64,000 nucleotides of DNA from positions 1,426,001 to 1,490,000 of the forward strand of contig JADIYP010000001.1 of the NCBI GenBank assembly GCA_016705235.1. The letters run 5' to 3'. Made by a program: the position numbers and the translations under genes. Position 1 is the stretch's first letter, and each line of letters starts with the position of its first letter. The notes beneath the pieces are model-generated. The model had not been told where the DNA came from. It was given only the letters and a program-made list of their open reading frames with translations, and ran no database searches. Of this stretch, positions 1 through 8,459 are shown in pieces. The stretch is from Candidatus Leptovillus affinis. Its GTDB lineage: Bacteria > Chloroflexota > Anaerolineae > Promineifilales > Promineifilaceae.

Positions 1-243
1 GCGCACGTCGCCGCGCTTCTTCTTCGCTTCGCGTAAGGCGGCAACGATGGCCCGCAGCCCGGCACTGCTCATGTATTCGATTCCTGATAGTTCGACGACG
101 ATGTTGGCGTTGCCATCTTCGAGGAGTTGTTTCAGGGCATTGTCCAATTGGTTGGCATTGGTGCTGTCGATGCGCCCGGCGGCGGTGAGGACAGAGACGC
201 GTTTGTGGGTTTCAATGGATAGGGTCAGTTCGGATTCGCTCAC
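1..243 (-). CDS. STAS-domain anti-anti-sigma factor (partial)
   Basis: Small cytoplasmic STAS protein of the SpoIIAA/RsbV type, which in known systems binds an anti-sigma kinase when unphosphorylated. The frame starts at a GTG (reverse strand 243-241) with AAGGAG at 258-253, 9 nt upstream, and runs off the left edge after 81 codons, so the C-terminus is missing. YMSSAGLRA near residues 57-65 is the conserved loop whose serine is phosphorylated in the family. It is divergent from queG. A SpoIIE-type phosphatase at 22.8 kb could act on a STAS protein of this kind, but that pairing is only inference. Confidence 0.85.
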   Translation of the reverse strand, partial: MSESELTLSIETHKRVSVLTAAGRIDSTNANQLDNALKQLLEDGNANIVVELSGIEYMSSAGLRAIVAALREAKKKRGDVR

Positions 244-352
244 AGTGTTTTACTCCTTGCGTTTAGGGAAGGGATAGTTGGCGAAATTATACCACAAAGA
301 AAATGGGTAACGAGGAATGAGGTTTCCAGGCGAGGGGAGGGTGGCGTTGTGT

Positions 353-358
353 TAGAAT
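353..358 (+). promoter_or_regulatory. -10 box placed for a leaderless queG mRNA
   Basis: TAGAAT ends 6 nt before the queG ATG, so transcription would begin at or next to the start codon. The GGAGG at 359-363 lies only 1 nt from the ATG, too close to work as a normal ribosome-binding site. The same TAnAAT-to-start spacing recurs before the genes at 20438, 29752 and 38692. No clear -35 was assigned. Confidence 0.45.
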
Positions 359-364
359 GGAGGA

Positions 365-1531
365 ATGCATGAGTTAGAGAGCGGCTTGCGGGCAAAGGCT
401 CGGGAACTGGGATTTGAACGGTTGGGCATTATTTCGGCTGTGCCAGGCCGGCGGCTGGATGCGTATTTGGCCTGGGTGGCGCAGGGATTTCAGGGGGAAA
501 TGGGGTACATGGCGCGGCCTGATCGGGTGGCGCGACGGCAAGATTTGCAGGTGATTTTGCCTGGTGTGCAGTCGATTGTGTGTGTGGGATTGGATTATTT
601 TACGCGGCGGCTGCCAACGGCCGTGTCCCAAGACCCCAGCCGCGGCCGCATTGCCAATTATGCCTGGGGGCTGGATTATCATGATGTGATGACGCCCCGC
701 CTGGAAGCCCTGGCCGAGTGGCTGCGCGCGGCCGGCGGCCAATCGGCCAGCCGGGTGTATGTAGATACGGGCGCTGTGCTGGAACGGGATCATGGCGAAA
801 CGGCCGGTTTGGGGTTTACCGGCAAAAACAGCATGCTCATCCATTCACGGTATGGTTCCTGGTTTTTCTTGGGCGAACTGCTGACCACGCTGCCGTTGAC
901 CCCAATTTCCGCCCAATCGGCCGTATCGCCGCCATCTTGTGGGCGCTGCCACCGCTGCCTGGACGCCTGCCCGACGGATGCGTTCCCTGAGCCGTATGTG
1001 TTGGATGCGCGGCGCTGCATTTCTTACCTGACGATTGAGTTGAAAGGATGGATTCCCCGAGAGTTACGGCCGTTAATGGGCAATTGGATTTACGGTTGTG
1101 ATGTTTGCCAGGATGTGTGCCCGTTTAATCGGTTTGCGCAGCCGACAGGGGAAGCCGGGTTTTATCCGGCGGCTGGGGAACTGGGATTGGCGGATTGGGC
1201 GGCGGCTGCGCCGCCGTTGCTGGCTGTGCTGGCGCTGGATGAGGCGGGTTTTGCGGCGCGGTTTGCGCGCAGCCCCATCAAACGGATAAAGCGGCCGCGA
1301 TTGGTGCGGAATGCGTGCGTGGCGGCGGGGAATTGGGGCAGCGCAACGGCCGTTCCCGCCCTCATCGCCCTCCTAGCTGATCCGGAGCCGATTGTTCGCG
1401 GCCATGCCGCCTGGGCGCTGCGGCAGATAAATGATGAGGGGGGGCTAACGGCCGTATACCAGGCATTGCCGCGCGAACCCGACGAAATTGTCCGCAGCGA
1501 AATGCGCGGCGACGGCTCAGGACGGCATTAA
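365..1531 (+). CDS. queG: Epoxyqueuosine reductase QueG
   Basis: Cobalamin- and 4Fe-4S-dependent enzyme that reduces epoxyqueuosine to queuosine in tRNA, the last step of queuosine synthesis; cytoplasmic. The 388-aa protein shows the family block YVDTGAVLERDHGETAGLG around residues 132-150, with the conserved Asp at 134, then GKNSMLI. Two ferredoxin-like cysteine clusters follow: CGRCHRCLDACP (192-203) and CDVCQDVCP (245-253), with C218 between. Residues from about 300 form the HEAT/PBS-lyase-like tail found in many QueG proteins. Its stop overlaps the 3' end of the convergent response regulator by 15 bp. No other queuosine gene is in the window. Confidence 0.95.
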   Translation: MHELESGLRAKARELGFERLGIISAVPGRRLDAYLAWVAQGFQGEMGYMARPDRVARRQDLQVILPGVQSIVCVGLDYFTRRLPTAVSQDPSRGRIANYAWGLDYHDVMTPRLEALAEWLRAAGGQSASRVYVDTGAVLERDHGETAGLGFTGKNSMLIHSRYGSWFFLGELLTTLPLTPISAQSAVSPPSCGRCHRCLDACPTDAFPEPYVLDARRCISYLTIELKGWIPRELRPLMGNWIYGCDVCQDVCPFNRFAQPTGEAGFYPAAGELGLADWAAAAPPLLAVLALDEAGFAARFARSPIKRIKRPRLVRNACVAAGNWGSATAVPALIALLADPEPIVRGHAAWALRQINDEGGLTAVYQALPREPDEIVRSEMRGDGSGRH

Positions 1532-1888
1532 AAGCTGCTCCATGTGGGCCAGCAGATCTTCAGGATCGATGGGTTTGGCGAGAAAACAGTTTGCGCCGGC
1601 GGCCAGACTTTGCCTTTCCACCCTGTCAAAAGAATTCCCGCTCAGGATGATAATCGGCAGATGGGCCGTTTGCGGTTGGTCACGCAGATGTCGGCAGACG
1701 GTCAGGCCATCCATTTTCGGCATCATCATGTCTAAAAGTATGATATCCGGCAGATGGTCGGCCACTTTTTCTAAAGCATCTGCGCCATCTTCTGCCGAAA
1801 ACACCTGATACCCCGTCATTTCTAAAATAATTTGTAAGATTTCGCGCGTAGCTTCTTCGTCATCGACAATTAATACTGATTTGCTCAT
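1517..1888 (-). CDS. Single-domain response regulator (CheY-like)
   Basis: Stand-alone receiver domain of 123 aa with no output domain, so it probably acts by protein-protein contact. The acidic pair is DDEE (residues 9-12), the phospho-acceptor is Asp53 in ILLDMMMPKMDG, the conserved hydroxyl is Ser83 and the lysine is K105 in AKPID. The ATG is preceded by AGAGGAGTAGAGGA, a clear ribosome-binding site. No kinase is adjacent; the nearest, at 14.5-18.8 kb, carry their own receivers. The 3' end overlaps queG by 15 bp tail to tail. The partner is unknown. Confidence 0.9.
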   Translation of the reverse strand: MSKSVLIVDDEEATREILQIILEMTGYQVFSAEDGADALEKVADHLPDIILLDMMMPKMDGLTVCRHLRDQPQTAHLPIIILSGNSFDRVERQSLAAGANCFLAKPIDPEDLLAHMEQLLMPS

Positions 1889-1967
1889 TCCTCTACTCCT
1901 CTTACCAGTTGTGAGTGACCAACTCCTTTATCCCCCCCATGGATGTTTGTAATTTAGTCGGATACTT

Positions 1968-2075
1968 CTAGCAGTTTGTCGGAAAAGTGCCCGTAGCCGC
2001 AGTTTCTTACCGGGTCTTCCAGAGGCGGGGTAAGGATACCTCGGCTACAAAAAGAGGTTCTCCGACAGACTGCCA
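1968..2075 (+). repeat. 108-bp palindromic element, copy 1 (divergent)
   Basis: First copy of a dispersed element with near-inverted ends: AGCAGTYTGTCGGA on the left, TCCGACAGACTGCT on the right, and inner arms GTAGCCG and CGGCTAC around a GGTAAG/CTTACC stem. This copy has several substitutions against the consensus (GTGCCC, CCGGGTC, ACCTCGG). It lies between the response regulator and the 3' end of the URO-D-like gene. The other full copies are near 12.9, 14.4, 29.6, 30.7, 30.8 and 31.5 kb, all in the same orientation. Confidence 0.9.
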
Positions 2076-2154
2076 GGCGCTTTGTGGACGTTTTCGCCGC
2101 AATTCAGACCTGTTTTGCAAAGTTTTGTCGATAAGTATATGGGTCTCTGCGCGT

Positions 2155-3144
2155 TTAGGTGGAAAATGTAACGCTTATTTCACGCAGTTTGCGGATATTT
2201 TGCGTGGGCGTGGTGACCATGATCACGCAGCCGGTGCCCAGCAGCAGGCGACGGCCGTTGGTTTGGGCCACCGCGTCTTGGGCTTCAGCTAGCAAGCCGT
2301 CTGGCGAGTCCTGGTGCAAGGTCCAATGGTCGATGCCGCCGCTGGCCGCGCCTTGAATGCGCGCTAGACCGTCGGCCAGGGTAACGGCCGTTTCCCGATC
2401 ATGCCAGTTGAGAAACTGCGCCGGATAATCGGCCACCAAATCAAACATCACTTCCGAACTGTGCAAATGAACCATGTTGCACCATAAGTCCTCTACCGCC
2501 GCCAAAATGCGCAAATCATAGGCGCGGCCAAATTCATGAAACTCGGCGCGGCTGAGCAAGGGGTAACGGGCGTGCTGCACAGCCAGGAAAATCCCGGCGA
2601 TACCCGTGGCTTTGGCTGCCTCAATGAAGCGTAAGGTGCTTTCGGTGATGGTTTCCAATCCGCGATGAAAAGCGTCTGGATGGCTGCGCATGTGGCTCAA
2701 CATCGTCGGGTCGCCGGCCAGATGTTTGGCCTGCGACAGCGGCGAGAAAATGGTGGCAGTGAAAGGAACGCCGTCGCCAACGCCTTCACCCACCAGCCGC
2801 AGCGCTTCGATCTGGGCGGCCAACATGCCCTTTTGCGGGTTTAAGGGTTTGAGCGCGGCCCAATCATCCGGCGTAAAGACGGCGCGGCGCACGTATTCGC
2901 GTGTGCCTTCGATGTGGCCAACCCATTGGGTTTCTACGCCCCAATCGTCTACGGAATAGCTGCTTGAGGGACCGACTTTAAGCAGATCCCAGTCGTAATC
3001 TTGCTGCCATTTCAGGTGGGCGGCGGCCAGAGCGCGGGGGTTTTGATCGTCGCCCGGCCAATGTCGCCACAGCGCCACGGGCAGGCGATCTGGTTTTTCG
3101 CCGGCGATTGCGGCTTCTAAACGTTTACGTTTTGTCCAGTTCAT
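2155..3144 (-). CDS. Uroporphyrinogen decarboxylase-like protein
   Basis: Cytoplasmic 329-aa protein of the URO-D superfamily (TIM barrel), which includes HemE and corrinoid methyltransferases. It starts MNWTKRKRLEAAIAGEKPDRLPVALWRH, the opening typical of URO-D-like proteins in which RLPVALW replaces the HemE motif RPPVWxMRQAGR. Missing HemE arginines make true heme synthesis unlikely; a methyltransferase or unknown decarboxylase role is more plausible. Conserved late segments include HLHSSEVMFDLVADYP and the C-terminal GTGCVIMVTTP. It stands alone between repeats, and no corrinoid protein is adjacent, so the substrate cannot be named. Confidence 0.8.
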   Translation of the reverse strand: MNWTKRKRLEAAIAGEKPDRLPVALWRHWPGDDQNPRALAAAHLKWQQDYDWDLLKVGPSSSYSVDDWGVETQWVGHIEGTREYVRRAVFTPDDWAALKPLNPQKGMLAAQIEALRLVGEGVGDGVPFTATIFSPLSQAKHLAGDPTMLSHMRSHPDAFHRGLETITESTLRFIEAAKATGIAGIFLAVQHARYPLLSRAEFHEFGRAYDLRILAAVEDLWCNMVHLHSSEVMFDLVADYPAQFLNWHDRETAVTLADGLARIQGAASGGIDHWTLHQDSPDGLLAEAQDAVAQTNGRRLLLGTGCVIMVTTPTQNIRKLREISVTFST

Positions 3145-3516
3145 GATGTTTTTTCTCCAACTGATCGAGCAAGATGGGCATCGTACTCGGTAAAGGGTAA
3201 AGGTTTGGTAGGATTACTCCAGGCTGGAGTTTACTATAAGTTCGGTAAGTAAGAATAGATTGGAGGTTGGATGATGACGGTGAGTTGGGCGGTAACAGTT
3301 AAAGACGCGAAATTGTCCGATATTTATCCAGGCTTTGTTATAGTACTTTTGTCTCAGTGGGGTTGGCGGTTGGTTGGCATTTTTAGGGTAATTGGGCACG
3401 GCCGTTTCCCCCCATTTAGCAATTTCATTATAATCGTCGGCAACTATAAACTATCCGGCGCGGGTTTTGCCTGCCAGGAGTGGGCAAACTGCCGTCGCCC
3501 CCATTGTGAGGAAATC
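3145..3516. other. Intergenic region without a convincing gene
   Basis: A 372-bp gap between the divergent URO-D-like and esterase genes. It holds one ACGGCCGT octamer near 3399 and a perfect TATAAT at 3429-3434 that could be the -10 of the esterase. The esterase frame stays open back to 3271, but the added residues (for example WANCRRPHCEE) resemble no domain, so I treat it as non-coding. Confidence 0.5.
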
Positions 3517-4320
3517 ATGATTACCCATTACCCCGGTTTTTCATCAAGTAATGTGCCCTCGCGCCAGGTGGATGTCTGGCTGCCGCCGTCTTATGAGGCT
3601 GACGGCGACCAACGGTATCCGGTGCTGTATATGCACGATGGCCAAAATCTCTTTGATCCAGCCACGTCTACCCATCAGATTGATTGGGGGATTGATGAAG
3701 CGCTGGAGCAGTTGATTGCCGACGGCCGTGTCCCGCCAACCATTGTCGTGGGCGTGTGGAATACGGCGAAACGCTGGCACGAATATATGCCGCAACGGCC
3801 GTTTACCACCCCCGCTTCTCTGGAAGTACTCCGCAGCATGGGGCCAGATTGGGCTGATGGTCCTCAGAGCGACGCCTATTTGCGCTTTCTCACGCAAGAA
3901 CTCAAGCCATTCATCGATGCCACGTACCGCACCCGCCCAGAGCGAGAAACAACCACGATCATGGGTTCCAGCATGGGCGGCCTTATCTCGCTCTATGCTC
4001 TGTGCGAATACCCCGACGTGTTTGCCGCCGCTGGCTGCGTATCCACCCATTGGCCGGCCGGCGAAGGGATCGTGCTGGATTATTTGGCCCAGGCGCTGCC
4101 GGCGCCCGGCCGGCACAAGCTTTATTTTGACTATGGCACAGAAGAGCTGGATGCACTCTACGAGCCGTATCAACAGCGCGCCGATGTGATATTAGCGGCC
4201 GCCGGCTACACGCCGGAGCAAGACTGGATCACGCGCAAATTTCCCGGCGCCAACCATTCGGAACGCGCCTGGCGCGAGCGTGTTCATATCCCGCTGACGT
4301 TTTTGTTGGGAGCGCCATGA
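3517..4320 (+). CDS. Esterase D / enterochelin esterase-like alpha/beta hydrolase
   Basis: Predicted serine hydrolase of 267 aa, of the putative esterase (IroE/Fes/EstD) family, with no signal peptide. It begins at the ATG preceded by GTGAGGAAATC; the longer frame from 3271 adds no recognisable sequence. YPVLYMHDGQNLFDP (residues 34-48) is the family oxyanion-side block, the nucleophile is Ser152 in GSSMGG, and the catalytic His is probably H247 in GANHSERAW. The stop overlaps the next ATG (ATGA), so it is co-transcribed with the small membrane protein at 4317. The substrate is unknown. Confidence 0.88.
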   Translation: MITHYPGFSSSNVPSRQVDVWLPPSYEADGDQRYPVLYMHDGQNLFDPATSTHQIDWGIDEALEQLIADGRVPPTIVVGVWNTAKRWHEYMPQRPFTTPASLEVLRSMGPDWADGPQSDAYLRFLTQELKPFIDATYRTRPERETTTIMGSSMGGLISLYALCEYPDVFAAAGCVSTHWPAGEGIVLDYLAQALPAPGRHKLYFDYGTEELDALYEPYQQRADVILAAAGYTPEQDWITRKFPGANHSERAWRERVHIPLTFLLGAP

Positions 4321-4679
4321 GAAAATTGTGGCATTTCGAGCGCCATTCGGAAGGGCTGCTGCCCAAAAGGCAGTTTTTCCGCCGCTGGTTGGTTTATGCG
4401 GGGTTGTCTTTGGGGATTTTGACGGTTTCGCTGTGGATTGGGGTGTGGGGATACCATGTGTTTGAGGGGTTGCCCTGGCTGGATGCGCTGCTCAATGCCT
4501 CGATGATTTTAGGTGGAATGGGACCGGTGAACCCGCTGCAAACGGCCGTTGGCAAGCTCTTTGCCTCGTTTTACGCGCTTTTTTCCGGCATGATTTTTCT
4601 GGTGGTCTTTGGCGTTCTGATGGCTCCGGCCGCCCACCGGCTGCTGCACATGTTTCGCCTGGACGATGAAGCAAAATAA
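4317..4679 (+). CDS. Small membrane protein with two TM segments, channel-like
   Basis: Integral membrane protein of 120 aa with hydrophobic helices at roughly residues 25-50 and 85-108. Between them lies LLNASMILGGMGPVNPLQT, the position where two-TM potassium channels carry pore helix and filter, but TVGYGD is absent (GGMGP instead). Similar short proteins are often auto-annotated as two-pore-domain channels, and I regard that function as unproven. It is translationally coupled to the esterase through an ATGA overlap. An inverted repeat at 4700-4764 lies just downstream and may end transcription. Confidence 0.75.
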   Translation: MRKLWHFERHSEGLLPKRQFFRRWLVYAGLSLGILTVSLWIGVWGYHVFEGLPWLDALLNASMILGGMGPVNPLQTAVGKLFASFYALFSGMIFLVVFGVLMAPAAHRLLHMFRLDDEAK

Positions 4680-4699
4680 GGGGTGAATCCCTGACCTTA

Positions 4700-4764
4700 A
4701 AAAACCCTAAGGGTTTAGCTGGTTTTTGGAAAATGAGCCTGATTCGCCAAAACCCTTAGGGTTT
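4700..4764. terminator. Paired ACCCTAAGGGT palindromes between convergent genes
   Basis: AAAACCCTAAGGGTTT and AAAACCCTTAGGGTTT are separated by about 34 bp. Each is itself near-palindromic and the two can pair with each other. The location between convergent gene ends fits a bidirectional terminator. The motif belongs to the ACCCTAAGGGT family that reappears at 31.4, 46.2-46.6 and 51.9-52.1 kb. Confidence 0.5.
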
Positions 4765-4775
4765 CTGCTGAGTTC

Positions 4776-6563
4776 TTAATCGGCCGGATACATGGCCTCA
4801 ATCAGGGCGGCGTATTTGTCAGTTACCACTTTGCGTTTGATTTTTTGCGTGGGGGTCAACTCGCCGGTTTCCTGGGTAAAGGGCGCGGGCAGCAGCGTAA
4901 AGGCTTTGACGCGCTCGTAGTTGGCCAGGTCCTGGGAAACCGCGTCTATCCGGCTGCGGTAGAAGGCAATGATATCCGGGTGTTGGATGAGGTCGGTAAC
5001 GGCCGTATACGCAATGCCATTCACGCGCGCATATTCCTCTAACGCCGCAAAGTTAGGCACAACCAGGGCGCTGATAAACTTGCGCCGGTCGCCAATGGCA
5101 ATGAACTGTTCGATGTAATGGTCTTTGGCCACGGCCGTTTCAATCCGCTGCGGCGCAATGTTTTTGCCCCCCGACGTAATAATCAAGTCCTTGATCCGGT
5201 CGGTGATGCGCAAAAAGCCTTCCTCGTCAAATTCGCCCACGTCGCCCGTGCGAAACCAGCCATCCACAAAAGCTTCAGCCGTGGCCTCTGGCTTGTTGTA
5301 ATATCCCTGAGTCACGCTGGGGCTTTTGACCAAAATTTCGCCGTCCGGGCCAAATGTCACCTGGCAATCTGGGATGGGCTTGCCCACCGTGCCAAATTTA
5401 AAGGCGTTGGGCGTGTTAAACGTGACCATAGGCGACGTTTCCGTCAGGCCATACCCTTCACACACCAGCAAACCGGCGGCAAAAAAGAATTCTTCAATAG
5501 GCCGGGCCAGCGGCGCGCCGCCGGCGGAAAAGAAATTTTTGGAGCCGCCCACCACATCTCGGATTTTGCTCAATACCAGACGGTCGGCCAAACTGTGCTG
5601 CACATTCAGCCACAAACCAATCGGCCGTTTGTCCTTGCGCCGGTACTGGTAGGTCTGGCCAATGTCGATGGACCAGTGGAACAGCTTTTGTTTCATGGCC
5701 GAGCCATGTTCCAGACCGGCATAGGCGGCGGCGTAAATTTTCTCGTACAGGCGCGGCACGCTAACCATGACCGTGGGGCGCATTTCTTGCATGGTCTCGA
5801 TGACGGCTTTGGGATTGGCCAGATAGTAATTGGTCGCGCCGGTCTTGAAAATAAAATAGGACCAGGAGCGTTCGTAGACGTGGGTGAGGGGTAAAAAACA
5901 GAGCGAGCGGTCGCCGGGACCAACCTGGAACTGACCATCCATCGCCTTAAACTGGTGGTAAAAATTGGCGTGTGTCAGCATGACCCCCTTGGGTTCGCCG
6001 GTGGTGCCAGAAGTGTAAATGATGGTCGCCAATTCGTGACGGTCGGCGGCCGCCAGGCGGGCGGCAATCTCGGCATCGGCGGCGTGATCGGCGCCTTGTT
6101 GGAGGAATTGGCTGAAGTGGAGCGATTTGTCGCCGGTTAGTTGGGTGTCTTCGTCGAAAGCGATGATGGTTTGCAGGTGGGGCGCGCGATCCAAAATGGC
6201 CTGGATTTTGTTGTAATGCTCCTGCCCGCCGGTGAAGATAAGGTTCATGGCGGTTTCTTCGATGATATAGGCGGCCTGGTGTTTGGTGTTGGTGGCATAA
6301 ATGGGCACGGATACGGCGCGGATACTCAGAATGGCAAAATCGACCAGCGCCCATTCGGGTCGGTTTTCGGCGAAGATGCCGATGCGGTCGCCGGGCTGCA
6401 CGCCGTGGACCAGCAGGGCGCGGGCGAGTGTGTCAACGGTCTCGCCCAGGGTCTGGTAGCTGATGTCTTGCCATTGACCGGCTTTTTGATAGCGCATGGC
6501 AGTTTCATGGGCGTAGGACTGGATACTCTGACGAATAACGGCCGCAAGGTGTTCGTTTTCCAT
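4776..6563 (-). CDS. Long-chain fatty-acid--CoA ligase (AMP-forming)
   Basis: Adenylate-forming enzyme of 595 aa that activates a long-chain fatty acid to its acyl-CoA, feeding beta-oxidation or lipid synthesis. The ATP-binding loop is YTSGTTGEPKG (residues 183-193). GYGLTETSP is motif A5, GWFRTGDVG is A7, and ITDRIKDLIITSGGKNIAPQ contains the A8 hinge and the usual long-chain (FAA/FadD15-like) signature. Length and N-terminus (MENEHLAAVIRQSIQSYA) fit the long-chain clade rather than acetyl-CoA synthetase. AAAGGAA precedes the ATG. It is monocistronic; a 3-hydroxyacyl-CoA dehydrogenase at 34.3 kb could belong to the same pathway, though unlinked. Confidence 0.93.
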   Translation of the reverse strand: MENEHLAAVIRQSIQSYAHETAMRYQKAGQWQDISYQTLGETVDTLARALLVHGVQPGDRIGIFAENRPEWALVDFAILSIRAVSVPIYATNTKHQAAYIIEETAMNLIFTGGQEHYNKIQAILDRAPHLQTIIAFDEDTQLTGDKSLHFSQFLQQGADHAADAEIAARLAAADRHELATIIYTSGTTGEPKGVMLTHANFYHQFKAMDGQFQVGPGDRSLCFLPLTHVYERSWSYFIFKTGATNYYLANPKAVIETMQEMRPTVMVSVPRLYEKIYAAAYAGLEHGSAMKQKLFHWSIDIGQTYQYRRKDKRPIGLWLNVQHSLADRLVLSKIRDVVGGSKNFFSAGGAPLARPIEEFFFAAGLLVCEGYGLTETSPMVTFNTPNAFKFGTVGKPIPDCQVTFGPDGEILVKSPSVTQGYYNKPEATAEAFVDGWFRTGDVGEFDEEGFLRITDRIKDLIITSGGKNIAPQRIETAVAKDHYIEQFIAIGDRRKFISALVVPNFAALEEYARVNGIAYTAVTDLIQHPDIIAFYRSRIDAVSQDLANYERVKAFTLLPAPFTQETGELTPTQKIKRKVVTDKYAALIEAMYPAD

Positions 6564-6748
6564 GGTTTATTCCTTTGGCGTATAGCCGACTGGTTGAGGG
6601 CTTCCAGGGGGTTGCGCCGATTGTTCATAAGGGGAAGTATGCCGGAAATGTGGGGTTTGCGTAGTGACAAACGTCATGTGCTGAGAAGAGACAATGGCGT
6701 CCCCCAAATTCCTTTCTTATCGAATGTAGCCGGTTATGGACCGGGTGT

Positions 6749-8230
6749 TTACTCGTTTGTCTCGGCGGCTTTCGCGGCTAAGAAGGCTGTCTGTTTGTCT
6801 ACATCTTTCAGGTAAGCTTTTTTCTGGTTGCCGGTCCAGCTTTCAAAGCCGATTGTGCCCAACTCTTTGTCTTTTTTGTCTTCTTCGACGTTATAAAAAA
6901 CCAGGTAAGTGAGCTGTTTCATGCCGATAAAATCGGCCGTTTTGTCCAGCGAGATGGTGCGGTAAAACCGGCCGCGCCATGTGCCGGTGTTGAGGTAGAT
7001 GATGTCACGGCCGTTGACCACATCTAACGGCCGTAACACAGGCGTGTGGGTGTGCCCATATAAAACATAGCGCGTCTCGCTCTCTGGCTCGCGGTACTCC
7101 GGCTCGTAAAACGCGCCGGTTGTATAGCTGTCCAGGCCGCCTTCGTTCAGCGTGCGTTCGATGGTGGGCAGCAGCAGCGGCAGCAGCCGGTTGGCATCGG
7201 TGATGCGCGTGAGCGTTTCGATGATGCTGTTGAAGGGCGTGCGGCTTAAGGTACGCAGAACCTCATCCACATGGGTGTCGGGATTGTGCCAGTTTTGCAC
7301 AAATTCTACATCGAAGAAATGGTTAATGACGGTGTCCAGGGTTTTATCGAGCGCTTCCAATACGTCTGTGTTGTTGACTTCGCGCAATTTGGAGAAAAAC
7401 CATTCCATCATGCGGCCTAACGGCCGTACATTGTCAATATCCTGCATCGCCTTCACCAGGTCATCGGTCACGTCCGGGTATTCGGCTTGCAGCAGCCGCA
7501 GGGTGCGCGGCAGGTTCACGGCAAACTCGGTGGCAATAACGTCGCCAACAGGGACTTGCAAATGGTCGGCGCGGCTGTAGGCCGTTGTGCCGTTGTAATT
7601 GTAAATGTCATGTTGGTGGCCGTGCCGCGCAAAAACGCCATACGCCTCATCGACAAAGGTATACGGATACCACCATTCCATGCCATCCAGCACCTGCACG
7701 GTTTGGGTATTGACTGTCAGTCCCAGCATTTTACGCAGTTCGTCGCGCAGCGAGGGATATAAATTAATCAGCCGGTCATGGTTGCCGACGATATAAATGG
7801 TTTGCACCGGAATGTCGCGGCCCAATTCTTCATGGATGGTTTGCTGAAAGGTACGGAAAAATTCGAAGGTGTCCCAATTTTGAAACAAAATGGTATTTTC
7901 TGGCACGTCTGCCCGTTTGCCGGACTCTGGAAACCGCCCCAAAATATCCAGACAGCGCCGTTCTACGCGGCTGCCCAGGTGCGGCGTGGGAATATCGCGC
8001 AGGCCGTTGGCGCCCCAGGGGCGGTTTTCCGGCGCTTCATCGAACCACTGTTCGGAGCGGATCAGGTCTGGGATGTCGCCTAACAGGAGTAGTTTTATCT
8101 CTGTGGCCTTGTTTTTTTTGGCCAAAGAGATGATGTTGGAGAGAAATATTTGTTCGAATGCTTTGGCGGGCAGATTATGGTCGCCCGATGTGGCATCGAC
8201 AAAGTGTAGATCGCTGATTACGACAAGCAT
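6749..8230 (-). CDS. Calcineurin-like metallophosphoesterase
   Basis: Predicted dinuclear-metal phosphoesterase of 493 aa. All metal motifs are present: SDLHFVD near the N-terminus, LLLGDIPDL, VGNHDRL, RHGHQHD and YGHTHTP near the C-terminus. The ATG at 8230 has GGAGG 4 nt upstream; an earlier in-frame ATG at 8254 would absorb that site into the coding region and is less likely. A helical insert of about 150 residues between the GNHD and GHTH motifs is larger than in small phosphodiesterases. It has no signal peptide. Substrate (nucleotide, lipid or protein phosphate) cannot be assigned. It is divergent from the channel-like gene at 8460. Confidence 0.88.
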   Translation of the reverse strand: MLVVISDLHFVDATSGDHNLPAKAFEQIFLSNIISLAKKNKATEIKLLLLGDIPDLIRSEQWFDEAPENRPWGANGLRDIPTPHLGSRVERRCLDILGRFPESGKRADVPENTILFQNWDTFEFFRTFQQTIHEELGRDIPVQTIYIVGNHDRLINLYPSLRDELRKMLGLTVNTQTVQVLDGMEWWYPYTFVDEAYGVFARHGHQHDIYNYNGTTAYSRADHLQVPVGDVIATEFAVNLPRTLRLLQAEYPDVTDDLVKAMQDIDNVRPLGRMMEWFFSKLREVNNTDVLEALDKTLDTVINHFFDVEFVQNWHNPDTHVDEVLRTLSRTPFNSIIETLTRITDANRLLPLLLPTIERTLNEGGLDSYTTGAFYEPEYREPESETRYVLYGHTHTPVLRPLDVVNGRDIIYLNTGTWRGRFYRTISLDKTADFIGMKQLTYLVFYNVEEDKKDKELGTIGFESWTGNQKKAYLKDVDKQTAFLAAKAAETNE

Positions 8231-8459
8231 AAAACCTCCAATTTTGATTCGCAAATGAAATGGGATGTGGTTCTGTCAAGGTAGGATGCCGAATGTGCAC
8301 ATTCTAACGGAAAGAGACACCAATCACAAGCCTGGAGGTTACGGCCGTTCTTCCTGTTTATCACGCCTGATGGCTGGTCTCATTTTTGTCCCGAATGGGC
8401 TATCCGTGATAAAAAGAACCGCAAAATGAGCGAACAATTGTGAGGAGAGGATGACCATC

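Noticed and set aside
3271..3516. N-terminal extension of the esterase back to 3271
   Set aside because: A GGAGG does precede 3271, but the added 82 residues resemble no hydrolase and a TATAAT box lies inside them; the ATG at 3517 begins the family domain.
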